6,846 nucleotides of DNA, taken from NCBI GenBank assembly GCA_030590525.1, contig JAUUYI010000109.1, positions 1 through 6,846 on the forward strand, in the 5' to 3' direction. A model generated the notes under the pieces. The model searched no databases and had not been told where the DNA came from. It saw nothing but the letters and a program-made list of their open reading frames with translations. Source of the stretch: Sedimenticola sp. GTDB lineage: Bacteria; Pseudomonadota; Gammaproteobacteria; Chromatiales; Chromatiaceae. Made by a program: the position numbers and the translations under genes. Of this stretch, positions 1 through 4,673 are shown piece after piece. How positions within the stretch are numbered: the stretch's first letter is position 1; the number at the start of each line of letters is the position of its first letter.

Positions 1-285
1 ACCCCCCTTGATCAGTTGCAGATGGCTGTTCGACTCGTCTGCACCATCCACATAGAGGTCGAGCTCACCGCTGGCATTGAGGTCGAACACCGGGATGCCG
101 TGGGACTTCATCCGCTCACTCGATACCTCGGAGCTGGAGACGGCACCATCGATCTTGTGTTTGATACTGGCCAGCAGGTCGATGAAGTGGTTGACGGTGG
201 ATCCGGTGCCGATACCGATGGTGCCGCTCTCCACATATTCCAGGGCAGCTTCCGCTGCCATGCGTTTCAGATCGTCCTGGGACAT
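1..285 (-). CDS. rpiA: Ribose-5-phosphate isomerase A, N-terminal part (cut by window edge)
   Basis: Interconverts ribose 5-phosphate and ribulose 5-phosphate in the cytosolic non-oxidative pentose phosphate pathway. The minus-strand frame from ATG at 285-283 is open to base 1 and gives 95 residues beginning [18 protein letters not shown]. Visible RpiA signatures are the phosphate-binding loop GTGST (residues 26-30), AVSSSE (48-53), VFDLN (66-70), YVDGADE (78-84) with the two active-site aspartates at 80 and 83, and IKGG (92-95) with the substrate-binding lysine at 93. The protein aligns almost end to end with the start of E. coli RpiA as I remember it. The catalytic glutamate just after the KGG motif and the rest of the enzyme (family length about 220 residues) lie outside the window. 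A strong Shine-Dalgarno AGGAGGG (296-290) fixes the start. It is transcribed divergently from ilvA. Identification is firm; whether the rest of the gene is intact cannot be seen. Confidence 0.96.
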   Translation of the reverse strand, partial: MSQDDLKRMAAEAALEYVESGTIGIGTGSTVNHFIDLLASIKHKIDGAVSSSEVSSERMKSHGIPVFDLNASGELDLYVDGADESNSHLQLIKGG

Positions 286-320
286 AGCGCCCTCCTGTCT
301 GGGGTTTGAGTAATCCATCT

Positions 321-349
321 ATAATAACGCCAGCCTGGAAGGTTGTCAT
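321..349 (-). promoter_or_regulatory. Sigma70-type promoter for rpiA
   Basis: On the minus strand, a -35 box ATGACA (349-344) is followed by a 17-nt spacer and a -10 box TATTAT (326-321). One mismatch to each consensus and optimal spacing make this a convincing vegetative promoter. Transcription would start near 314, giving a leader of about 29 nt that contains the AGGAGGG ribosome binding site. The promoter ends about 10 bp before the heptamer repeat that fills the middle of the intergenic region, so it has not been disrupted by it. Confidence 0.6.
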
Positions 350-358
350 TGCGATATC

Positions 359-446
359 CAGAAGTCAGAAGTCAGAAGTCAGTATTCGGAATGAAAAACA
401 GGGGAACCTTTTAGAAGGTGGAGCGATCCCATTCTGACTTCTGACT
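359..446. repeat. Heptamer tandem repeat CAGAAGT with inverted partner
   Basis: Three perfect head-to-tail copies of the 7-mer CAGAAGT start at 359, followed by a partial fourth (to 382). At 434-446 the same sequence returns on the other strand (CTGACTTCTGACT), so 370-382 and 434-446 can pair as a 13-bp stem. The roughly 50-nt loop contains a small perfect hairpin (ACCTT/AAGGT, 406-410 and 415-419). This fills the middle of the rpiA-ilvA intergenic region. It resembles short tandemly repeated repetitive (STRR-type) sequences; no function is evident. No convincing ilvA promoter was found between it and the ilvA start. Confidence 0.75.
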
Positions 447-527
447 CCTAAATACACTCCATTTTCCTTTTCAAAATGATTAAACTCTGGGGATTGTCGT
501 AAATCACCGTCTACTGGAAAGGATGTC

Positions 528-2078
528 ATGCCCCAGACATATATCGAGAGAATATTGCGAGCCCAGATCTACGACCTGGCAAAGGAGACACCGCTCGACC
601 CCGCGCCCCGCTTGTCGAGGCGTTTAGGTAACCGGGTGTTTCTGAAGCGGGAGGATCTGCAGCCTGTTTTCTCGTTCAAGCTGCGCGGGGCCTATAACCG
701 GATGCGAAATCTCTCTGACCAAGAGCGTGAGAAGGGGGTGATCGCCGCCTCTGCCGGCAACCATGCCCAGGGGGTGGCGCTCTCCGCCCGGCATCTGGGC
801 ATCCGGGCGCTGATTGTGATGCCCAAGACCACGCCCTTGATCAAGCTGGAGTCGGTCCGCAGTCTCGGTGCCAGGGCGATACTGCATGGGGATTCCTACG
901 ACGATGCCAGCGAGCACGCGATGCAGCTGCGGACGGAACAGGGATTGATCTTCATCCACCCTTACGATGATCCGGATGTGATCGCCGGTCAGGGCACTAT
1001 TGGCATGGAGATCCTGCGTCAACATCAGGGCGGGGCGCCCGATGCCATTTTTGTTCCGGTAGGTGGGGGCGGGTTGATCGCGGGAATCGCCTCCTATGTG
1101 AAATATCTCTATCCCCGGGTGAAGATCATCGGGGTGGAGCCTGAGGATGCGCCGACCCTTCATCGGGCACTGGGGGCCGGGCGCCGTGTGACCCTGAAGC
1201 AGGTGGGTATCTTCGCCGATGGGGTGGCGGTTCGGCAGATCGGCCGGGAGACCTTCCGAATCGCCCGAAAGGTGGTGGATGAGGTGATCCTGGTCAGTAC
1301 CGATGAGATCTGTGCAGCGATCAAGGATGTATTCGACGATACCCGTACCGTGGCCGAGCCGGCCGGGGCCCTTTCGGTGGCTGGGCTGAAAAAGTATGTG
1401 CAACGGGGGGGGGTGAGAGAGCAGAGCCTGGTAGCCATCGAGAGTGGTGCCAACATCAACTTCGATCGTCTGCGCCATGTGGCGGAGCGGGCGGAGCTGG
1501 GTGAGCGGCGGGAGGCGCTGCTGGCGGTGGAGATCCCGGAACGGCCGGGTAGTTTTCTGCGCTTCTGCCGTGCCCTCGGCAAGCGTAGCGTCACCGAGTT
1601 CAACTACCGCTATTCGGATTCAGGCAAGGCCCAGGTATTTGCCGGCGTGGAGCTGAACGAAGGGGACAGCGAGCGTCAGGTGCTGATCGATCAGCTGACT
1701 GAGAAGGGTTACCCGGTGGTGGATATGACCGAGAATGAGATGGCCAAACTGCATATCCGCTATATGGTGGGGGGACACGCGCCGGAGGTGACCAACGAGA
1801 GCCTGTTCCGGTTCCAGTTTCCAGAACGCCCGGGCGCGCTCGCCTCCTTCCTGGCCGAGATGGGGCGGCGCTGGAATATCAGCCTGTTTCACTATCGCAA
1901 CCATGGGGCCGCCTACGGCCGCATCCTGATGGGGGTCCAGGTGGATGTGGGGGAACGACAGGAGTTCCGGGGTTTCATCAAGGAGTTGGGCTACCCCTGC
2001 GTTGAGGAGACGGACAACCCTGCCTACCGCCTGTTTGCTTGCGGCGGCAGCTGCCCAGGCACCTCAAATACTAAATAA
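528..2078 (+). CDS. ilvA: Threonine ammonia-lyase (threonine deaminase), biosynthetic
   Basis: PLP enzyme that deaminates L-threonine to 2-oxobutanoate, the committed step of isoleucine synthesis. Its 516 residues match the long, allosteric biosynthetic form (E. coli IlvA 514) rather than the short catabolic TdcB. The fold-type II catalytic domain (about 1-320) shows SFKLRGAYN with the Schiff-base lysine at 51, SAGNHAQGVA (75-84) and the phosphate-binding glycine loop VPVGGGGLIAGI (176-187). Two C-terminal ACT-like regulatory domains follow (about 329-405 and 424-500), each starting with a PERPG motif (337-341 and 432-436), as expected for isoleucine inhibition and valine activation. The start is supported by GGAAAGGA (516-523) ahead of ATG. 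After ETDNPAYRLF, where E. coli IlvA is within a few residues of its end, there is an extra tail of about a dozen residues. A run of nine G bases at 1405-1413 encodes RGGV. Likely single-gene transcript, divergent from rpiA. Confidence 0.97.
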   Translation: MPQTYIERILRAQIYDLAKETPLDPAPRLSRRLGNRVFLKREDLQPVFSFKLRGAYNRMRNLSDQEREKGVIAASAGNHAQGVALSARHLGIRALIVMPKTTPLIKLESVRSLGARAILHGDSYDDASEHAMQLRTEQGLIFIHPYDDPDVIAGQGTIGMEILRQHQGGAPDAIFVPVGGGGLIAGIASYVKYLYPRVKIIGVEPEDAPTLHRALGAGRRVTLKQVGIFADGVAVRQIGRETFRIARKVVDEVILVSTDEICAAIKDVFDDTRTVAEPAGALSVAGLKKYVQRGGVREQSLVAIESGANINFDRLRHVAERAELGERREALLAVEIPERPGSFLRFCRALGKRSVTEFNYRYSDSGKAQVFAGVELNEGDSERQVLIDQLTEKGYPVVDMTENEMAKLHIRYMVGGHAPEVTNESLFRFQFPERPGALASFLAEMGRRWNISLFHYRNHGAAYGRILMGVQVDVGERQEFRGFIKELGYPCVEETDNPAYRLFACGGSCPGTSNTK

Positions 2079-2140
2079 CGGTTATCAGACGGCGAGGATA
2101 AATTGCCGAGAGCAAGGGTCGCAACCGGATCCTGCCTCAA

Positions 2141-2168
2141 GCGACACCTGTGCATCCCTGCACGTCGC
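2141..2168 (+). terminator. Hairpin downstream of ilvA, possible transcript end
   Basis: GCGAC (2141-2145) pairs with GTCGC (2164-2168), and GTGCA (2150-2154) with TGCAC (2159-2163), around a TCCC loop with a 4-nt bulge on the 5' side. It lies 62 bp after the ilvA stop. There is no T-tract, so it is not a standard intrinsic terminator. It may protect or end the ilvA mRNA, or be unrelated. Confidence 0.25.
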
Positions 2169-2246
2169 GCAACATCGCAGGAATAGCCAGCTCTCTTTCA
2201 AGATGTTGTAACGCAGCTATCGGTGATTTAGAGCGTCGTCTGGTGA

Positions 2247-2260
2247 TAGGTAATCAGGTA
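2247..2260. repeat. Solo copy of the 3371-3634 element terminus
   Basis: The 14-mer TAGGTAATCAGGTA is identical to part of the right terminal arm of the large inverted-repeat element (3620-3633), and its complement is in the left arm (3372-3385). Only the outer half of the arm matches. It could be a remnant of a decayed copy or a shared motif the element uses. Confidence 0.5.
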
Positions 2261-2313
2261 GGTATTTACTATTTGACTCTTTCCTCCCCCTGATCACGTG
2301 GGTAGATTACCGT

Positions 2314-2367
2314 TGCAGGGCCAAATTGATTCGGCCGATTCGATGGTCGAATGAATTCGACCCTACA
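2314..2367. repeat. BIME/REP-like pair of inverted palindromes
   Basis: Two 23-bp arms (2314-2336 and 2345-2367) are inverted relative to each other, with 18 of 23 positions matching, separated by 8 bp. The right arm contains the perfect palindrome GGTCGAAT-GA-ATTCGACC (2345-2362). The left arm is a decayed version of the same design. Facing palindromes of this size are the architecture of bacterial interspersed mosaic elements built from REP sequences, which are mobilised by RAYT (TnpA-REP) transposases. No such transposase is in the window. It sits just past the 3' end of the cyclo-ligase gene, a usual REP location, where it could stabilise the mRNA end. Confidence 0.65.
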
Positions 2368-2397
2368 TTTTTGCTGACAGCGTTTTGTCAAAAATGT
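2365..2397 (-). terminator. AT-rich hairpin just after the cyclo-ligase stop
   Basis: ACATTTTTG (2365-2373) and CAAAAATGT (2389-2397) are perfect complements. Read on the minus strand, an inner GACA/TGTC pairing extends the stem to 12 bp with a 3-nt bulge. It begins 12 nt after the cyclo-ligase stop, where a terminator is expected. The stem is AT-rich and no T-tract follows, so it would be a weak terminator. It overlaps the outer edge of the BIME-like element by 3 bp. Confidence 0.35.
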
Positions 2398-2409
2398 TGA
2401 TTTACCCAC

Positions 2410-3027
2410 TCAATCAGGGGAAGAGCCTAGCTTTTGAGGTACGAGATAGATCGCCGCTTCGGTGAAGATGGCGTCCAACGGAATATCCCAGTTCTGTGAC
2501 TCCAGTGCCGGGACCTTCTGGCACTCATGGGCCAGGCCGATGAGCAGGGGACGGCGCCATAGCGTCCGCCGACGCAGGTAGGCGAGGGTACGGTCATAGA
2601 AGCCGCCGCCCATACCGAGCCTGTTTCCCAGCGCGTCGAAGGCGACCAGCGGCATCAGTATCAATCCCAGGCCCCAGTTTGGTACCGGGGGGCGCCGCCT
2701 GATATCTGGTTCCTGGATGCCAAAGCGATTTGGCAGGAGCGAGTCACCGACGCGCTGCTCAGAAAACCAGAGCGCCCTCGATGGGCGTGGGCGCAGCACC
2801 GGAAGATAGACCCGTTTTCCCGCGTGACGGGCACGGGAGATCAGTGGGCCGGGGTCGATCTCCCCATCGTTGGCCAGATAGGCGGCGAGAGAGTCGCACT
2901 GCAGAAAAAGCCGTGAGCAGGCGAAGCGTCTGGCCAGTTGCTGTGCATGACGTCGCTGCTCCTGCTTCGCTATGGCATGCCGTCTTGCCCTCATCTCCAG
3001 GCGCAACGCGGGCCGGGAGGGCATCAT
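2410..3027 (-). CDS. fau: 5-formyltetrahydrofolate cyclo-ligase (MTHF synthetase)
   Basis: ATP-dependent conversion of 5-formyltetrahydrofolate to 5,10-methenyltetrahydrofolate, returning folinic acid to the one-carbon pool. At 205 residues it is slightly longer than E. coli Fau/YgfA (about 180). Family landmarks are the N-terminal basic helix LRLEMRARRHAI (9-20), AAYLANDGEID (48-58), the nucleotide-binding signature FDALGNRLGMGGGFYDR (130-146) and the C-terminal GLAHECQKVP...WDIPLDAIFTE block (164-190). The frame opens with tandem ATG codons (3027-3025 and 3024-3022). No good Shine-Dalgarno precedes them, so the exact start is uncertain by one codon, or by a few. It lies 83 nt downstream of the 6S RNA 3' end on the same strand, the conserved ssrS-fau arrangement, and is probably read from the 6S promoter by readthrough. 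In E. coli the gene has been linked to persister formation; that cannot be inferred here. Confidence 0.95.
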   Translation of the reverse strand: MMPSRPALRLEMRARRHAIAKQEQRRHAQQLARRFACSRLFLQCDSLAAYLANDGEIDPGPLISRARHAGKRVYLPVLRPRPSRALWFSEQRVGDSLLPNRFGIQEPDIRRRPPVPNWGLGLILMPLVAFDALGNRLGMGGGFYDRTLAYLRRRTLWRRPLLIGLAHECQKVPALESQNWDIPLDAIFTEAAIYLVPQKLGSSPD

Positions 3028-3057
3028 TCAGTGGGTTTTGCGGAAAGATGCGGTGCG

Positions 3058-3073
3058 CTGCGGTTTTCCGCAG
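3058..3073 (-). other. Small perfect hairpin in the 6S-to-fau spacer
   Basis: CTGCGG (3058-3063), TTTT loop, CCGCAG (3068-3073). In the minus-strand transcript this is a 6-bp GC-rich stem with an AAAA loop between the 6S RNA and the cyclo-ligase start. There is no T-tract. It may act in processing or attenuation of readthrough from 6S into the cyclo-ligase gene, or be incidental. Confidence 0.35.
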
Positions 3074-3110
3074 AGAGGCGATTCATGAAGATGGCACCTC
3101 AAAGAAAGAA

Positions 3111-3295
3111 GGTATCCCCCACCTGTGCCGTTGCCTGCTTTCGTTCTTGAACCGGTGGGTTCAAGTGGGAACAACAGCAGCCCTTCAGGCTTTCCGCTCG
3201 GGGCGGACATGCACACCGGTAACTGCGTCATGCACCCAGGGTACGAGTTAGGCTCAAGAAAACACCCAGCCTGCTGACGAGCACTGCAGGGGATA
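3111..3295 (-). ncRNA. ssrS: 6S RNA (sigma70-holoenzyme inhibitor)
   Basis: 6S RNA mimics an open promoter and sequesters sigma70 RNA polymerase in stationary phase. Minus-strand positions 3295-3111 give about 185 nt, against 184 nt in E. coli. Evidence: (a) the ends close with ATCCCC (3294-3289) against GGGGAT near 3114-3119, followed by a GTGC/GCAC helix, as in the 6S terminal stem; (b) the 5' side carries CTTGAGCC, resembling the E. coli CTGAGCC at the edge of the central bubble; (c) the apical region contains GCATGTCCGCCCCGAGCGG followed by AAGCCT, like the E. coli apical hairpin; (d) the 3' side has the perfect hairpin CTTGAACC-CACC-GGTTCAAG (3165-3146), matching the E. coli hairpin at that place; (e) the cyclo-ligase gene is directly downstream. 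Ends are accurate to a few bases. zapA, the usual upstream neighbour, is absent from this window. Confidence 0.9.
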
Positions 3296-3300
3296 CCACA

Positions 3301-3328
3301 CCTATAGGCTAAACCCAAACGCTTCAAA
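3301..3328 (-). promoter_or_regulatory. Promoter of 6S RNA
   Basis: Minus strand: -35 TTTGAA (3328-3323), 16-nt spacer, -10 TATAGG (3306-3301). The predicted start at about 3294 (an A) coincides with the first base of the 6S closing stem, which independently supports the call. It is probably sigma70-dependent, as in E. coli ssrS P1. Confidence 0.6.
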
Positions 3329-3446
3329 GTTCCACTATCCTAAGGCTCGCGCCAAAATTTAAGTTTACATTTACCTGATTACCTACATGTCTAAGCTGAT
3401 TTTCAAGCCATTTTCGCCATAGATTCTCAATATTTCGGGGCAATTT

Positions 3447-3515
3447 CGTAGGGGGGATAAGGCGCGCGCGCAGAACTTTCGTTTTGCACTCCACTTATGC
3501 GCGCCGCATCCACCA
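3447..3515 (+). repeat. Left inner repeat copy, interrupted by 44 nt
   Basis: Shares the framework CGTAGGGGGGATAAG ... GCATCCACCA with the facing copy at 3547-3577. Here the two blocks are separated by 44 nt (3462-3505) instead of 6. The longer spacer begins and ends in GC-rich sequence, with GGCGCGC (3461-3467) complementary to GCGCGCC (3499-3505), so it can fold as its own stem-loop. It looks like an insertion into, or an expansion of, the compact form. Confidence 0.55.
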
Positions 3516-3546
3516 ATGGTCTGACCACATGCCGCAACGCCCAGAA

Positions 3547-3577
3547 TGGTGGATGCGCTACGCTTATCCCCCCTACG
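3547..3577 (-). repeat. Right inner repeat copy, compact form
   Basis: On the minus strand it reads CGTAGGGGGGATAAG, then CGTAGC, then GCATCCACCA. This resembles, from memory, the dispersed GTAGG-TGGG-TAAGCG-AGCG-ACCCACC type repeats common in many proteobacterial and cyanobacterial genomes. Family membership is inference. Confidence 0.5.
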
Positions 3578-3640
3578 GCGTCCAGGCTGCCCCTTGCCTT
3601 GGAGCATAGCTTAGACACGTAGGTAATCAGGTAACCTTTA

Positions 3641-3670
3641 TCCGTGTTTAATCCGCGTTAATCCGTGGCT
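3641..3670. repeat. Decamer tandem repeat (ATCCGYGTTA type)
   Basis: Three consecutive 10-mers, TCCGTGTTTA, ATCCGCGTTA and ATCCGTGGCT, repeat with period 10 and a few substitutions. The block starts 7 bp after the MITE-like element and ends 11 bp before the SDR stop codon. Similar (T)AATCCGYG-type strings are, to my knowledge, dispersed in many environmental proteobacterial genomes; no function is evident. Confidence 0.6.
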
Positions 3671-3680
3671 AAATCTCTTT

Positions 3681-4595
3681 TTATCCTGTGAAGGGTTTCG
3701 TTTTTTTCTGTCTCCTGTTCTCTGTTCTCTGTTCTCTGAAACACGCCCGCAGTCCGCTCTCCAGATCCGGATAGCACAACTCCACCCCAAGCTCTTCGCG
3801 CAACTTGCGGTTATTCAGGCGACGGGACTCTCGCATGTAGGACATCATGCCGGCTGATAATTGCCTGTCGCCTTCCCCCAGGGTGATGAGGGGCGGGCGG
3901 GGCAGTCCCGCCTGGTCGGCGAGACGGCTGAAATAATCGGTCATGGTGGTGGGATGGCCGTCGCTGACGTTATAGATCTCCCCGTCACCGCCGCGCTCCA
4001 TCGCCGCGACACAGACCTGAACCAGGTCGTCGATGTGAATGCGGTTGCTGAACGGTGCCTCACTCTCCTGTATCAACGGGAGCCGTTTGCGCAGGCGGTC
4101 CAGGGGTAATTTTCCAGGTCCGTAGATGCCGGCCACCCGCAGAATGACCAGTTCACCGCCATCGTGGTCGCGCCAGGTCCGGAGCCGCTGTTCGGCATTC
4201 CAGCGACGCCGGGCCCGGGGAGCCACCGGTTGTACCGTTCGCCCTTCATCCACCCACGCTCCACCACAGTCCCCATAGACACCGGTGGTGCTGAGGTAGA
4301 CGATGCGACGGGGTCCCCCCTGACTTGCGAAGCTGTTGATCAGGTTGCCAAGCCTTTCGTCCGTCACCCCTTCCGGGGATGGTGGGGCGATATAGAACAG
4401 CGGCCTGCCCCGCATTGGGATATGCGGCAGCGGTGGCCGGTCCAGGTCGGCCCGTATAGGGTGTATACCCGCACTCACTAAAGCCGCCTCGCTGGTGCCC
4501 GTGCGTACGATACCGGTGACCCCGTCACCCCGACCCAGATAGTGTGCAGCCAGTCGGCGTCCCAGATAGCCGCAGCCGATGATTATCCTTTCCAT
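3681..4595 (-). CDS. SDR-family NAD(P)-dependent epimerase/dehydratase-like protein (YeeZ type)
   Basis: Cytosolic Rossmann-fold protein of the extended/atypical short-chain dehydrogenase group; substrate unknown. The N-terminus MERIIIGCGYLGRRLA (1-16) contains the dinucleotide-binding GCGYLG turn. Further landmarks are ADLDRPPLP (49-57), VYLSTTGVYGDCGGAWVDE (99-117), LRVAGIYGPGK (152-162), NRIHIDDLVQ (184-193) and YNVSDGHPTT (208-217). Where classical enzymes have YxxxK there is RARRRWNAEQRL (127-138), so the usual catalytic tyrosine and lysine are not visible, as in E. coli YeeZ-like members; it may bind nucleotide without standard SDR catalysis. The fold seems to end at about residue 286 (ESGLRACF); the last 18 residues (REQRTENRRQ onward) are highly basic and come largely from a heptamer DNA repeat. 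No strong Shine-Dalgarno precedes the ATG at 4595. It is divergent from the ferredoxin-reductase gene, 78 bp away. Confidence 0.85.
   Translation of the reverse strand: MERIIIGCGYLGRRLAAHYLGRGDGVTGIVRTGTSEAALVSAGIHPIRADLDRPPLPHIPMRGRPLFYIAPPSPEGVTDERLGNLINSFASQGGPRRIVYLSTTGVYGDCGGAWVDEGRTVQPVAPRARRRWNAEQRLRTWRDHDGGELVILRVAGIYGPGKLPLDRLRKRLPLIQESEAPFSNRIHIDDLVQVCVAAMERGGDGEIYNVSDGHPTTMTDYFSRLADQAGLPRPPLITLGEGDRQLSAGMMSYMRESRRLNNRKLREELGVELCYPDLESGLRACFREQRTENRRQKKTKPFTG
3709..3738. repeat. Heptamer tandem repeat TGTTCTC inside the SDR 3' end
   Basis: One degenerate unit (TGTCTCC, 3709-3715) and three perfect units of TGTTCTC (3716-3736) run head to tail, followed by TGA. On the coding (minus) strand they read as AGAACAG-type heptamers. 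Period and AGAA core are shared with the CAGAAGT repeat upstream of ilvA, but the sequence differs. Because 7 is not a multiple of 3, the repeat is read in all three frames, giving the RETNQ-rich tail of the SDR protein. Confidence 0.75.
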
Positions 4596-4673
4596 ATAGA
4601 GGTTTTAATCCCTAGCAAAATAGTAGAGAATTGAATGTCCCTTTAATAATTCAGGTACAAAATAGAAGATCTC

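Larger units (their letters stand above)
2079..2409. other. Non-coding region between convergent ilvA and cyclo-ligase genes
   Basis: This 331-bp stretch has no credible gene. It holds a bulged hairpin after ilvA (2141-2168), a longer-range stem CAACATC/GATGTTG (2169-2175 and 2202-2208), a solo 14-bp copy of the terminus of the 3371-3634 element (2247-2260), a BIME-like palindrome pair (2314-2367) and an AT-rich hairpin (2365-2397). No classical terminator with a strong GC stem and T-tract was found for either gene. The short ORF running out of ilvA here is a frame shadow with no recognisable similarity. Confidence 0.7.
3371..3634. mobile_element. MITE-like nested inverted-repeat element, 264 bp
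   Basis: Terminal arms 3371-3397 and 3608-3634 are 27-bp inverted repeats with a single mismatch (ATG versus GTG context near the middle). Inside them is a second inverted pair, CGTAGGGGGGATAAG (3447-3461) and its exact complement (3563-3577), and a third, GCATCCACCA (3506-3515) and its complement (3547-3556). There is no transposase or other convincing coding sequence; short frames across it simply read through the repeats. Long near-perfect ends, small size and lack of coding capacity fit a non-autonomous, MITE-like element. I do not see a clear target-site duplication, so it could instead be a composite of repeats. It lies between the 6S promoter and the SDR gene, where zapA would often be. 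Confidence 0.6.

Noticed and set aside
359..382. CRISPR-like array from the repeated CAGAAGT units
   Set aside because: Units are 7 bp and directly abutting, with no spacers and no cas genes; this is a simple tandem repeat.
624..1478. 284-codon open frame antisense to ilvA
   Set aside because: Lies wholly within ilvA on the other strand; its composition (His/Pro/Leu/Arg rich) is that of a codon-bias shadow in GC-rich DNA, with no recognisable domain or ribosome binding site.
2730..3251. 173-codon plus-strand frame over the cyclo-ligase and 6S RNA
   Set aside because: Antisense shadow of two better-supported features; no recognisable protein.
3028..3327. 99-codon minus-strand frame upstream of the cyclo-ligase
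   Set aside because: It runs across the 6S RNA, whose promoter, closing stem and hairpins explain the sequence; its start codon would lie upstream of the predicted transcription start.
3383..3618. Two short minus-strand frames inside the inverted-repeat element
   Set aside because: They read through the repeat arms in two different frames, have no transposase-like motifs and no ribosome binding site.
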